From DAOUKH01 sp965219875 (lineage in GTDB: Bacteria > Chloroflexota > Dehalococcoidia > SHYB01), in contig CBDCOW010000005.1 of assembly GCA_965219875.1 (NCBI GenBank), positions 1 through 64,000 of the forward strand: DNA of 64,000 nt, read 5' to 3'. Positions 34,248 through 44,386 of the stretch are shown here, piece after piece (within the stretch, counting starts at the first letter, position 1; every line of letters starts with the position of its first letter). Both the position numbers and the translations under genes were made by a program. The notes under the pieces were generated by a model. The model worked only from the letters and a program-made list of their open reading frames with translations. It was not told the DNA's origin and did not search any database.

Positions 34248-35997
34248 ATGCCGTCTCCGTCGAACGCAACGTGCCAGCCAAGACGGCGCGATCGAGATAG
34301 TTGTTCCCTACCTCACACGAGGTTTCGGATTCAAGGAGACAGGCGTGACAGGCCGCTCCGTTTAGTTGGGTGCCGGTCGCACTTACCGCTCGGTCGGCGC
34401 AAAGTGGATCGTTGGCGCAGAGCTTCGAGCTGTTCAGGGCTCGTTTCAGCATCGGCCCGAGACGTTCGGCGTGTGACATTTCGACGAGCCCCCCGAGTGA
34501 GCCTTCGGAGTCAGGACTGGCGGTATAGATCAGAATGCCAGCCATCGCATCCTGTCCCTGGCTGCTATAGATACGCTCGCGGAGAGAAGACGAGGCGTAG
34601 CCGCACTCGAGACCGAACTGCCGAATCAAGAGATGCGCTAGGGCGTGCAGTAGGAGGTAGCGTGCTGGCCTGGTCTGCGGTTCTTTCATGCCTCGTGCGG
34701 CGTACCATTCACGTTGTGCGGCCACATGTCGGTTGTGCAACTCTGACACTGCGGTACGCCCCTCCCACTTCCGAAGGGTGTCTTCAGCAAGTCGGAGAAA
34801 GACACCTTCACCCCGCTGGTCAATGCCGGGAAGCCAATTGAGGCGCTTCGTTGCCAAGGGAGCTAGCCCGGCCTTGATCGCCTCGACTTCGCCAAGTTCA
34901 CCAACATCGGGAATCGGGTCGATGCGGGTGAATCCTCGCAACGCACGAACCTCTCGCAGTCGGACCACCTGCGTGACGCTGGAGATGAACGCTTCGGCCT
35001 CCTCCGGAACCGCAGCGGGCTTGAGCTGGAACTCCGGCTCCCGCTCGATGTGGTTCTTGCCGCGGACAAAGGATGCCCATTCCTCACGCCGTAAGTCCTC
35101 GATGCCGATGTCGTCCGATCGCCTCCGTTGGATTCCCGCCCACACTTGGCTTGGAGGGAATTCCTCTATGGAGGGGGCATTGACGACCTTAAGAAACATA
35201 TGGAGATCGTCGAGCGAGTTCACTTTGGCGAGTTCATCAACATATTCACCGATCGCGAGTTGGATCGGGTCGGACCACGGCGGCACTGAGATCGCAGATT
35301 CGACAACGGGGAAGTAGGCGTTGGAGGCACCACGCAGGATTACATGAATTTCTTCATCGCAGTATTCAAAAGACTTGGTACTCAACCAGGGACGCAAGCC
35401 ACTGCACTTCGGAAGCCGCTTGCGGGCGGTCGCGCCTGTTGCTTGGCCGAGGTTCCGAGCCTTGTTATGAAGCGGGCAGCGAACCCAAAGATCCGTGATT
35501 GCACCGGTACGGCCGGAATCCTTGAGACTCAATTCTGCGTCGCAATCGACTTCGCCACCGTGGACATAACAGTGCCAGGGGAAGTCGTCGAGATGGCCAC
35601 GTCCGCACGCAACCATGAATCGTGCTGGGTGTACCGGATGGTCGTGACCTCCACGGTGCGGCCCGGTGCACACATATTCCGGATTACGTCCCTCGTGGAA
35701 CTTGAACGCCGTGTGCGGGGCGAGACGATTGCATCGAGGGCAGACCATGAATCGTGGAAATACTCTAGCGGGCAGTCCTCCTTTCCTTTGTTGATGATCG
35801 TAGAAGGGAGGTCGGTGGAAGAAGCTGACTCCCAGCTTCTTCGCCAAACGAGGCTCGTCGACCCGCCGTGCGGTCGAGGTGTCCCAGTCCTCGATCCCGG
35901 TCACCACCATCGACAAGGTCGGTAGGTCGATCAGCGCTCCGGGACCAAACTGGGTGACGATCTGGCTGGGGCGCATCTTGCCGGCACGAACTGCCAC
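34231..35997 (-). CDS. drmB: DISARM protein DrmB (DUF1998)
   Basis: A 588-residue protein with the DrmB beginning KMRPSQIVTQFGPGALIDLP. Cys/His clusters for zinc are visible: CPRCNR near residue 91, the CGRGHLDDFPWHCYVH segment near 151, and a C-terminal CANDPLC...CHACLLESETSC group. The DUF1998 region lies near residue 450 (YLLLHALAHLLIRQFGLECG). DrmB forms a complex with the helicase DrmA and is essential for defence in known DISARM systems. One base separates it from the end of drmA, so they are cotranslated. Confidence 0.92.
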   Translation of the reverse strand: MAVRAGKMRPSQIVTQFGPGALIDLPTLSMVVTGIEDWDTSTARRVDEPRLAKKLGVSFFHRPPFYDHQQRKGGLPARVFPRFMVCPRCNRLAPHTAFKFHEGRNPEYVCTGPHRGGHDHPVHPARFMVACGRGHLDDFPWHCYVHGGEVDCDAELSLKDSGRTGAITDLWVRCPLHNKARNLGQATGATARKRLPKCSGLRPWLSTKSFEYCDEEIHVILRGASNAYFPVVESAISVPPWSDPIQLAIGEYVDELAKVNSLDDLHMFLKVVNAPSIEEFPPSQVWAGIQRRRSDDIGIEDLRREEWASFVRGKNHIEREPEFQLKPAAVPEEAEAFISSVTQVVRLREVRALRGFTRIDPIPDVGELGEVEAIKAGLAPLATKRLNWLPGIDQRGEGVFLRLAEDTLRKWEGRTAVSELHNRHVAAQREWYAARGMKEPQTRPARYLLLHALAHLLIRQFGLECGYASSSLRERIYSSQGQDAMAGILIYTASPDSEGSLGGLVEMSHAERLGPMLKRALNSSKLCANDPLCADRAVSATGTQLNGAACHACLLESETSCEVGNNYLDRAVLAGTLRSTETAFVVDR

Positions 35998-35998
35998 T

Positions 35999-38900
35999 TT
36001 AGCCCTCCTGGCCTTGGAGCAGCACCACGTCGATTTCCTCTTCTACTTCGCGGAGAGAGGTGGCAACCGGCCATCTCCCTTTACCCACCGCCTGTTCCAT
36101 CGGCTTCATCAGGACCGCCGGTTCTCTGGAATCAGCACCTCTCTTGCCTCGACGAGCCACTCCAAATGCCGAATAGACGAGTCCTTCGTCTGCTTGAGCC
36201 CAGGCGTGCCATTCGCTCGTCAGGTTGTCGAGTAGCAACGCCGTCTCTGCGTCGACATCTTCGCTACCAGTGATGCTGTATGCCCGGGCACGTATGAGCC
36301 CAACGATCTCGTTGACTCGGTCGAGCGACCGGTTGAAATGAGCCGCAGCCGTAGCCGGGAGAGCCATCCCTGGAATGCCCTGACGAACGAACGACGTCAG
36401 AACGCCTCGCAGTGCTCGATCCCGTGCCCGCTCGGAAAACGGCGTGACACTGGTCGCTTCTACGTGCCGATAGAAGGTGTCGTGGTAGTGCGCGAAGCGT
36501 TCGTAGTGCGAGATGTCACGCGGGCGAACCCAGTTGTAGACCTCAACGATCAGACCCGGGTGCCTTCGTCCAATGCGGCTCGTCGCCTGGATGTATTCAG
36601 CGCTTGTTTTCGGCTGCGCGCTGACGACCATCAATCCGAGGCGGTCAATATCGACCCCTACTGAAATCATGTTCGACGCCAAGAGCACATCGATTGGGTA
36701 CGATCCCGCCGTGCGCGTCTTGAAAGTCCGATCCAGGGCATCGAGCGTATCGGCAATCTCAGAACTCCCTCGACGACTGGTGAGTTCTCTGTCTTTCTCG
36801 TGCAGGAATCGGTTTGGTCCGAACTTGCGCCTGTGGAGGACACGGAGGCGAGCGGGAACGTCATCGTCAAGTAGTCGAAGTGCGCCTCCGAGTTCACGAA
36901 GAGAATTAAAGTAACCAACGAGTGTCATATAGGCATCCGCGGCATCGACCACTGCACTATCGGGATCGGTGGCAAGGGCTCTATCGAACTCGAACTGCGC
37001 TCTGCTAAGGAGTGCGCCGTAAGTCCTCACCAGAGTTGTCTTGATCGATTTGCCGGGTCCGAACACGCCCACGTAGAGACGTCCTGGCTTTTCTACCTCT
37101 TCTACGGCGAAGAACGAGTCGGACGCATCGATGCCAAGGGGAGGGAAGATGTCAGCATCGCGATCGAAAAGCGCTCGGATTTGCGTCCGGGCGCGCCTTA
37201 CGGTGGCGGTCGAAGCTACAATCTTCGGTCGAACAGGCCCGTCTTCGGACGTTCTCGTCGACATCCCATCAATCACCGACTCGTAAATACCGACAAGACT
37301 GCCCATTGGTCCGGCGATCAGATGGAGCTCGTCTTGCACGATAAGGTCGGGCGGGGCGAGAGGCGACTGGAGTTCCTGAACGACGGCGGCGGGAAGTCCG
37401 GTGGTTTCACGGTGACTAGCTTCGTGGGCCTCTCCCTGCCCGATGTAGCCATGGCGCGGGCAACGCCGGTCGACTCGGCCAAACAGTGCTCGGATACGAC
37501 CGTTCCAAGCCATTTGTGCGAATTTGTCGACAGTGGCCAATACCAGCGACGGCGGCTCGCGATAAATTTCCCGGTCGACCACGAGGGCCGGAAGTCCAAA
37601 CTCTGAGTTCCGGGCGCCGAAGGGGCACTCCCTAGTCAAACATTTGATCAGTGTGCGCTCAAGTTCGTCGTCGGCAACGTAGTTCGCAGGGGCGATGTCG
37701 CTACCGCACCAGGGGCAGTAGAGAATCTGATACGGTGACCGGCCATAGACCCGCTGATCTCTCTTCAGTTGTTCGAGAGCGGCCTTAGAATCCTCATAAG
37801 TGTTCGGCGTAACGGATTGCCCGACCCAGAGACCGATCGTAAAGCGTTCGTCGCCCCACTTCTCAACGTCTTCCAATCGCAGCAACTCGCAGGCGCACAC
37901 TAGCGTCAGCGCACGCTGGAACTGCTGGATCGTAAGAAGCCTGAGTGTGTATCGCATCAGCACTGCTGTGCCCGCGCTCCAGTCGTACCTCTCATCGTCG
38001 ACCTTTAGGCGCCTCAGTGCGAATGTGAACGCGGTGAGCCCCAGATACGCTTCGGTCTTACCGCCCGCGGTCGGATACCAGAGGAGATCGGCCACCTCCC
38101 GGTCAGGGTGTGCAGGATGGGCCAGCGACGTGAGAACCTGGAGAATGAAGGCGACCTGGAACGGGCGCCAGAAAGCAGGAATCTGATCATCCGCCAGCAC
38201 GGTATCCCCCCGACGTCGACGCAGAACGCGTACCGAGGTGCGCCGCTGCATAGCCATTGCGCGATTCGCAAAGCGGAAGGCTTCGAACGTACGCGGCTCG
38301 GTCAGGCATTGCAGCCCTAGCCGCATTCGCTCAAGGCTTTGCTCCTGGGCCGTGATGTGATCGCGAGCCACTACGTCATCGGGGGGCGGGATGTCGTCAA
38401 CTTCCGCTTTCTGTTGCTCTATCCATTCGCCGTATGCCTCAAGCAGCGGCGTGAGTTGAGGCAAGATCTGTTCCGGTGACTCAGCTCGGCCCAGGCTGTC
38501 CATCGACAGCGGTGGGACGTTAGTGGGCCCGCGCACAGTATGGACTTCCCGACTGGGAATGAGTGTTGTGAAAATTCGCGTAGCCAGGGGAGCATCCTGC
38601 AGTTCTGTATCCCAGCCTACGGCGACTCCGTGACCGACGGCGAATTCCTGTCGTCGACGATAGACCAGGTCGGCCGACGCGATATCCAGATCGGCGTCAG
38701 GGCTAGTACGCGGCGGCCTTCGTGACTCGAATATTGGGCCGTCCCCAGTTATTGAGATCTCGGGTTGATACATCCAGTCCTTATCGGGCGGTCGCCTGTC
38801 TTGGGGAGCGATCCGACTATTCACGAGAAAGACCGATACTACCCGGCGGCTACCAAGTGTCTCGATGAGCCACTCAATGGAGGCACCAGATGAGACCTCC

Positions 38901-39424
38901 CCGTGACCAATTCGCCTCGTGAGTGAAACCTCTCTTGTTGTGTCGAATGGAATGCGAACCCACTTATGCTTCCTATACTTCGTAGTTCCAGTTGTCTCTG
39001 GATCGCCATCGGGGTCAACGTCTGCATCTTCTTCTGGATCGGTGTCAGGATCGTCGTCTATTTCAACCCTCTCATACTCACCCCAACTAGCACGGACGCT
39101 AACGGCATCACAGTGTGAGTCCACGATGAACGACAAACCGATGGACGACGGTGCCAGCTGTTGTGTAACTCGTGGCCCAGACTCCTGTTCCTCGGCCTCT
39201 TCAACTGTCGAGGCCGTACCTTCGTCCTCGGAAGGCGAAAGCCTGGTTCCCCGTGGCGCCAACATGCCTATCAGGTAGCGGGTTGACGGAGATTGCGCGA
39301 GCTCCTCTTTAGGTTCTTCGGGTCCGAGGAGATCGGCTCTCAGGGCCTCGAAGAGTCGCTCTCGCACGGTGTCCCCTCGTGCTTCAAAATAGGTGGACAC
39401 CTGATCTGGCGATTGCAGACTCAC
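35999..39424 (-). CDS. drmA: DISARM helicase DrmA
   Basis: A 1141-residue SF2 helicase-like protein. The N-terminus has the DrmA hallmark PSTRYLIGMLAPRGTRLSPS. Motif I is WYPTAGGKTEAYLGL (about residue 456), motif II is LIVQDELHLIAGP, and the C-terminal helicase lobe contains MISVGVDIDRLGLMVVSAQP and EYIQATSRIGRRHPGL (motif VI). An acidic stretch rich in Asp (DDDPDTDPEEDADVDPDGDP) lies near residue 130. The ATG overlaps the drmD stop by four bases. With DrmB it binds DNA with single-stranded ends (known for DISARM). Confidence 0.93.
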   Translation of the reverse strand: MSLQSPDQVSTYFEARGDTVRERLFEALRADLLGPEEPKEELAQSPSTRYLIGMLAPRGTRLSPSEDEGTASTVEEAEEQESGPRVTQQLAPSSIGLSFIVDSHCDAVSVRASWGEYERVEIDDDPDTDPEEDADVDPDGDPETTGTTKYRKHKWVRIPFDTTREVSLTRRIGHGEVSSGASIEWLIETLGSRRVVSVFLVNSRIAPQDRRPPDKDWMYQPEISITGDGPIFESRRPPRTSPDADLDIASADLVYRRRQEFAVGHGVAVGWDTELQDAPLATRIFTTLIPSREVHTVRGPTNVPPLSMDSLGRAESPEQILPQLTPLLEAYGEWIEQQKAEVDDIPPPDDVVARDHITAQEQSLERMRLGLQCLTEPRTFEAFRFANRAMAMQRRTSVRVLRRRRGDTVLADDQIPAFWRPFQVAFILQVLTSLAHPAHPDREVADLLWYPTAGGKTEAYLGLTAFTFALRRLKVDDERYDWSAGTAVLMRYTLRLLTIQQFQRALTLVCACELLRLEDVEKWGDERFTIGLWVGQSVTPNTYEDSKAALEQLKRDQRVYGRSPYQILYCPWCGSDIAPANYVADDELERTLIKCLTRECPFGARNSEFGLPALVVDREIYREPPSLVLATVDKFAQMAWNGRIRALFGRVDRRCPRHGYIGQGEAHEASHRETTGLPAAVVQELQSPLAPPDLIVQDELHLIAGPMGSLVGIYESVIDGMSTRTSEDGPVRPKIVASTATVRRARTQIRALFDRDADIFPPLGIDASDSFFAVEEVEKPGRLYVGVFGPGKSIKTTLVRTYGALLSRAQFEFDRALATDPDSAVVDAADAYMTLVGYFNSLRELGGALRLLDDDVPARLRVLHRRKFGPNRFLHEKDRELTSRRGSSEIADTLDALDRTFKTRTAGSYPIDVLLASNMISVGVDIDRLGLMVVSAQPKTSAEYIQATSRIGRRHPGLIVEVYNWVRPRDISHYERFAHYHDTFYRHVEATSVTPFSERARDRALRGVLTSFVRQGIPGMALPATAAAHFNRSLDRVNEIVGLIRARAYSITGSEDVDAETALLLDNLTSEWHAWAQADEGLVYSAFGVARRGKRGADSREPAVLMKPMEQAVGKGRWPVATSLREVEEEIDVVLLQGQEG

Positions 39425-42400
39425 GACAATTCGCTCATGCTCGCCAATCGGGGCGCAACGTCAATGCGTGCGGCGGCAAGCAAACGATAGGCGGCCTGGG
39501 GCATACGGGCTGCGGTGAGATCGCGTAGTGAACGACCTCTGTCTTGATCGAGTGATTCGAGCTCCCGCTGTGCACGCTCGAGATTGGCCTCCCAGAGGGG
39601 AATTGCCTGTCGCTGCAACTGTTGGTCGGAAGCCTTGAGGCTTTCCAACGTGTCCAAGCAAGACTGCACCCGATCCCGGGCCGCTCGGGCGCGATTGTCA
39701 TAAAGACCCTCTATCCGACCCCGCTCCACTTCAAAGCGGCTCTGTGTCTCCTCGCGCAGATTGACCATCAGTTTGTCCCTTAGTGCACGCACGTCCTCAT
39801 GGGCGCGATCGTAAGCAACGTTCAGCGTGGCAATGTCGAGGACTTGCTCGGATTCCTCGCATTCGAACCTGCGGGAATACTCAAGCAAAGCGGCGCCGAC
39901 CACAGGATCTGCCTTTCCGTGATCATCCACAAAAAGCGAGTGTGCAAACTCAAGTGGCTTCAGGCCCCCCACTTTGATCAGCCAAATGAACTGCCAACCC
40001 GCCCGCAACCCATCAATGATGCCGTCCGGGAGTTTTCTGATGGCAGTAGCGCCGTCATGACGCTCTTCGACTGCGCGCTTTACGACCGCATCAATGATGG
40101 GGTGTCCAAAGCCGAAGTATTCCACGTGTTCGCTATCGACGAAAGTGCGGGGATCGAAGCAGACTCGCCGCTTCTCCTCTCCTTCGATTAGCTCCTTGTG
40201 TTCCTCCGTGAAAGGCGGATGGAATTGTATGCGACGTTCAGCTCTATTCTGATCAGGAGCGACCCAAGTGTTCACCGATCGCAAGAGCGCCACCATCAGT
40301 CGCTCGAAATCGGTCTGGCTGACCGATTGCTTTTCTTGGAGCGCCGTCTGAGCTATCTCGGCCGAGTAACTCTTTGTATCCAAGATGAAATCCTTGAGCT
40401 GAGTCTCAGCTATCCGAGCTTGGCTCACGCGCTCTTCCAGCCTCTCGGCAACCCGCTTTAGCTCCTTGTCCCGCTCATCCCTGGTCACCCGGAGCGCTGC
40501 CCTGATATCGGCTTCAGCGTCGCCGAGAATGGGATCGAGACCGCCGATCGACTCCTCGAAAAGCTGAATGCGCCGCTCTAGAACGTCCAAGATTCGCCCC
40601 TCGATGGTTCCTTGAACGTGGAAGTTGAAGATGGTGACTGGATGCTCTTGCCCGATTCGATCGACACGGCCGATCCGTTGTTCGACGCGCATTGGATTCC
40701 AAGGCAGATCATAGTTCACGAGAATGTGAGCGAACTGGAAGTTGCGTCCCTCTCCGCCTGCTTCAGTCGATACCAGGACTTGCGGCCCGGTCCCAATTCG
40801 GAAGGAGTCTATCGCGTTGTCCTTCTGTGGCGCGTTTAACTGACCGTGGAAGCGGTGTGCCGACCACCCTTGTGAGACACACAGGTCGATGAGCATGTCC
40901 TGAGTCTCGCGGAACTCAGTGAACACAAGCACCTTGCCGTCCGGATTCTCCTGGAATAGCTCCCGCAACTTCGCCACGAAAGTAAATGCCTTCGAGTCGA
41001 TGCTTATGCGTTTGAGTAGCTCGATGACACGATCGACTCGAGATATCTCGTGGGCCGATGCTGTGGGCAGTTCTGTAGTGATGTCGGATGCTTCACGATC
41101 CGCCGACAATTCCTCCTCAGCGTCCTCCGCCGAAAGGGTGCCGCTGATATCGCCCCGCAGCAACCGTTCGCGACGACGTTCTAGCGATTTCAGCAGTGCG
41201 CGAGATGAACTCGCTACTAGCTTCTGCCAGATAACCATAAGGAAGCTCACCGAGGTTCGTTGGGTTCGCTCCGCCTCCCGATACCCGTCAGCGATGATTG
41301 AATCCATCTCGGACTGTACATCTCGTTCAGCCTCTGTAATCTCCACCTCCCACCGGAACGCCTTGCGAGGCAGGAATCCTCCGATTACAGCACGACGATT
41401 CCGGATGAGTACCTCACTCAGTCGGTGCCGTGCTTTCAAACGATCAATCAACTCCGCGACCTCCAGACCCTGCAGATCGGCTGGCTGTTCGCCGAGCAAG
41501 GCCATCGCGCGTTCGGTCAGCTCGCTCGCGGAGCCGTCGCGCGTTAGCTCCTCTACCAGTCTGTTCAGGCCGCCTAGACTCTGTACGTGATCAAGGAAAT
41601 CATCCTCTGAAGAGAACAGTACCGGGTTAAGCATCTCGACCAGTGAGAACAACTCGTGACGTTGGAGCTGCAGAGGAGTCGCAGTCAGGAACAGAACGCC
41701 CCGTCGCCCGAACTCGGGACGGCAGGTCAGCTCCGACACGAGACGATAGAGGTTTGTCATCGTGACACGGCTACCCGTCCTCTGGCGACGAGCGTGATGC
41801 GCTTCGTCGACAATGATCAAATCCCAGTCGACAGAAGTAATCTCGTCCCGACGCCCCTGACTCCAAGAGGCCCAAGCATGCGAAGTGATTACCGAATCAT
41901 GGTCCGTCCAGGGATTCCTAATGCCCTTTGATTTAAGGTATTGGAGTGTACTCTTGTCGAAGATTGCGAAAGTCTCATTGAACTTGGTCTTCAACTCAAA
42001 CTGCCACTGCCGGGCGAGGCCGGAGGGCACTAGAATCAGCACTCGTTTGGCCAGCCCTCGCGCTCGAAGCTCCTTGACGATCATTGCCGCTTCAATCGTC
42101 TTGCCGAGACCAACCTCATCACTGAGGAGGAACCGATAAGGATAAGAGGAAATGACCCGATGTACCACCGAAACCTGATGTGGCTTGAGGTCGACTCGGG
42201 CATGGGCGAGGGACACGAGCGAATCGTGTAGGTGTCGTGTCCAGAGATCGGCTGCCACCGAGCGCAGGTTGAACTGCTCGGCGGTGCCCACCTGACTAGC
42301 GCGGAAGCGTTCGATGGGATCATCGAGAGTTGCCGGGCGAAGGGTCATCTCCACAGCGTTGCTCGCCGTCCCATCCGCGAATGCAACTTTCACGGTTGGA

Positions 42401-42627
42401 TATGTTTGGGTGGGCACGTTCTCGATCACTACGCCGACGACACCATCGCCGCGCATGACTCGATCTCCAACGGCAAAGGGCGTCGCCTCAAGCACACCAG
42501 CGTCGAGGTTGAAAGTTTGTTCTGAGCCATTGTCGAATACGACATGGCCCCTCTTTCCTTCGATTCGATCGACATAGCCGTCTATGCCTCCGGCTGCCCA
42601 GCATACTCGTCCACCCGTTCGGATCAT
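39421..42627 (-). CDS. drmD: SNF2-type helicase, DISARM DrmD
   Basis: A 1068-residue SWI2/SNF2 ATPase. Walker A is FLLSDEVGLGKTIEAAMIV (about residues 165-185), motif II IIVDEAHHARRQ, motif III LFLTATPLQLQ, and the C-lobe has VLVFTEFRETQD, LVSTEAGGEGRNFQFA and MRVEQRIGRVDRIGQEHPV. The N-terminal 100 residues form a small beta-rich region. Position directly upstream of drmA with a four-base overlap identifies it as DrmD, the marker of class 1 DISARM. A coiled-coil-like helical stretch ends the protein. It probably moves along DNA to deliver the DrmAB complex (inference). Confidence 0.88.
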   Translation of the reverse strand: MIRTGGRVCWAAGGIDGYVDRIEGKRGHVVFDNGSEQTFNLDAGVLEATPFAVGDRVMRGDGVVGVVIENVPTQTYPTVKVAFADGTASNAVEMTLRPATLDDPIERFRASQVGTAEQFNLRSVAADLWTRHLHDSLVSLAHARVDLKPHQVSVVHRVISSYPYRFLLSDEVGLGKTIEAAMIVKELRARGLAKRVLILVPSGLARQWQFELKTKFNETFAIFDKSTLQYLKSKGIRNPWTDHDSVITSHAWASWSQGRRDEITSVDWDLIIVDEAHHARRQRTGSRVTMTNLYRLVSELTCRPEFGRRGVLFLTATPLQLQRHELFSLVEMLNPVLFSSEDDFLDHVQSLGGLNRLVEELTRDGSASELTERAMALLGEQPADLQGLEVAELIDRLKARHRLSEVLIRNRRAVIGGFLPRKAFRWEVEITEAERDVQSEMDSIIADGYREAERTQRTSVSFLMVIWQKLVASSSRALLKSLERRRERLLRGDISGTLSAEDAEEELSADREASDITTELPTASAHEISRVDRVIELLKRISIDSKAFTFVAKLRELFQENPDGKVLVFTEFRETQDMLIDLCVSQGWSAHRFHGQLNAPQKDNAIDSFRIGTGPQVLVSTEAGGEGRNFQFAHILVNYDLPWNPMRVEQRIGRVDRIGQEHPVTIFNFHVQGTIEGRILDVLERRIQLFEESIGGLDPILGDAEADIRAALRVTRDERDKELKRVAERLEERVSQARIAETQLKDFILDTKSYSAEIAQTALQEKQSVSQTDFERLMVALLRSVNTWVAPDQNRAERRIQFHPPFTEEHKELIEGEEKRRVCFDPRTFVDSEHVEYFGFGHPIIDAVVKRAVEERHDGATAIRKLPDGIIDGLRAGWQFIWLIKVGGLKPLEFAHSLFVDDHGKADPVVGAALLEYSRRFECEESEQVLDIATLNVAYDRAHEDVRALRDKLMVNLREETQSRFEVERGRIEGLYDNRARAARDRVQSCLDTLESLKASDQQLQRQAIPLWEANLERAQRELESLDQDRGRSLRDLTAARMPQAAYRLLAAARIDVAPRLASMSELS

Positions 42628-42824
42628 GCATAACTCTCAGAGTTGAAATTTTCCGGCCATCCCCGCGCAGTATATCGAAGAGCCTCTGCCCATCGGTCCC
42701 CCCTTTCTTCAAGTCGAATGGTTGGGCGTGGCCGTCGTACTATGGTCATCGCGCTCCTGCATTGCCCCTAGCCTGGAACACTACTCAACATGGCGCGGTG
42801 CGGTGCGGTTTCAGACAGGCGGCC

Positions 42825-43931
42825 CTACAGTAGTGTTCCACTTGTTGCGTCGACGGACAAGATTGCAGCAACGCGGTCGGCGATCGCGCGGGCCATTCTG
42901 GGCGGAACTGCCTCTCCTATCTGACGACTGACTGAAGTGTAGGAACCGACAAAATTAAAGTCTGATGGAAAGCTCTGAATAGCTGCTGCCTCGCGCGGTG
43001 TGATCGGTCGATGCTCGTCCGGATGGAGATAACGCCCTTTTTCCGGCTTAAAGAATTCGGTCCTAATTGTAGGTGCAGGGCGATCCCAAAACAGTCTGCC
43101 GAACACATCGGTGGTTCCCGTCGCTTTCCGCAACCAGCATGGCGGCGTTAGATCCGGACGCTCGCGCATGAGATCAAAACGGTTACCACCGGGAGGGATC
43201 ACGCGGTAACGTGCCAAGGAGAGTTCAGTCACCCTCCTGGCGACATGCCAGTTACGGCCTGAAGGTTTCTTCGACAGTCGTCCTATGGCTTGCCTCACAG
43301 TAGCACGCTGGCTAGTAGGAGAAGGTAAAGAAAGGGTCTCGATATTGTTGGAAGCGATCATGATCGCCCGCTTCCTATGTTGAGGGACTCCGAAGGAATA
43401 TGCGTCTAAGATATCTTCCACATGGTTATAGCCAAGGCCTTCGATATGCTTGACAAACGCATCAAACTCCGGAGAAGTCAAAAACAAAGGTATATTCTCT
43501 GTGACTATTATCCTCGGACGCAGCAGTTCTATCGCTTCAGAATAAGCTTTCCACAGATGGTTCAGTTTTTGATGCTGGATTCTTCTCCGGGTACCACGAG
43601 ACATTCTGCCAAGTGTGGAATAACCCTGACAAGGTGGGCATCCTACAATCACATCAACTCCATCGACGAGTGCGGAGAAGGGATCATTTGGATCGTGCCG
43701 AAGGTGAGGCTTCGGGATTGCGTCGACCATGGCGCCTTTCAGCCGCTCAACAAACAATTCAATTCCTATGTCAAGAGCTGGTGCTTCGAGGTTCCGTGTA
43801 TAGGTTGCAACTGGGTCTTTGAGGATATCAACACCCAACAACGGCGTGAATCCGGCGCTTCGAAATCCTGAGCTCATACCGCCGCAGCCGCAGAACAAGT
43901 CGACGAATGTTGGTTCGCTAGCGTTACGCAT
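42825..43931 (-). CDS. DNA (cytosine-5) methyltransferase, DrmMII-type
   Basis: A 368-residue C5-cytosine methylase. Motif I FVDLFCGCGGMSSGF, motif IV VGCPPCQGYSTLG with catalytic Cys, motif VI TENIPLFL (ENI instead of the usual ENV), motif VIII PQHRKRAIMIA and the C-terminal motifs RPITPREAAAIQSFP and QIGEAVPP are all present. G+C is as low as about 38% in places, much below the flanks. It starts on the last base of the vsr stop (TGATG) and lies 197 bases before drmD. In DISARM the cytosine methylase marks host DNA; class 2 loci carry this type. Confidence 0.92.
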   Translation of the reverse strand: MRNASEPTFVDLFCGCGGMSSGFRSAGFTPLLGVDILKDPVATYTRNLEAPALDIGIELFVERLKGAMVDAIPKPHLRHDPNDPFSALVDGVDVIVGCPPCQGYSTLGRMSRGTRRRIQHQKLNHLWKAYSEAIELLRPRIIVTENIPLFLTSPEFDAFVKHIEGLGYNHVEDILDAYSFGVPQHRKRAIMIASNNIETLSLPSPTSQRATVRQAIGRLSKKPSGRNWHVARRVTELSLARYRVIPPGGNRFDLMRERPDLTPPCWLRKATGTTDVFGRLFWDRPAPTIRTEFFKPEKGRYLHPDEHRPITPREAAAIQSFPSDFNFVGSYTSVSRQIGEAVPPRMARAIADRVAAILSVDATSGTLL

Positions 43932-44386
43932 CAGTGCTCTCTTGAGGAGGCGAGCAAGGCGACTTTGACCCTATCTACGCAAGCTTCCGTGTCGTTTACT
44001 ATTTCGTTCTCCCAGAATCGCAAGACAGTCCAGCCATCTGCCCTCAACTGACGGTTCACCTCTTCATCTCTGGCAATGTTCCGTTCAATTTTGGGAATCC
44101 AAAAGTCCCTATTTTTCTTAAATGCTTCTTTGCCACCGTCCTGCCAACCATAGCCGTGCCAAAAGTGGCTGTCGCAAAAGACAACCACGCGTGGCCCGAG
44201 AAAGACAAAGTCCGGCTTGCCTTGCAGCTTACCCTGCTTGCGGTAACGCAATCCTGCCTGCCACATCGCCGATCCGAGTTTTCGTTCAAGCGCGGTGTCT
44301 CTCCCGCGGATCCGAGACATATAGCGGGAGACGACAATCGTGGGCCGCGTCCTGTAAGAGCGCTTGTCAGCAGTCACGGCCCGCAA
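43931..44386 (-). CDS. vsr: Very short patch repair endonuclease (Vsr)
   Basis: A 151-residue Vsr protein that nicks beside T:G mismatches produced by deamination of 5-methylcytosine. Motifs: YMSRIRGRDTALERKLGSAM, RYRKQGKLQGKPDFVFLGPR with the catalytic Asp, and VVVFCDSHFWHGYGW with the His pair and metal site, then WENEIVND near the end. It overlaps the cytosine methylase gene by one base, the usual companion arrangement. As first gene it may carry the promoter of the whole DISARM operon in the upstream 150 bases, though no hexamers are clear. Confidence 0.93.
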   Translation of the reverse strand: MRAVTADKRSYRTRPTIVVSRYMSRIRGRDTALERKLGSAMWQAGLRYRKQGKLQGKPDFVFLGPRVVVFCDSHFWHGYGWQDGGKEAFKKNRDFWIPKIERNIARDEEVNRQLRADGWTVLRFWENEIVNDTEACVDRVKVALLASSREH

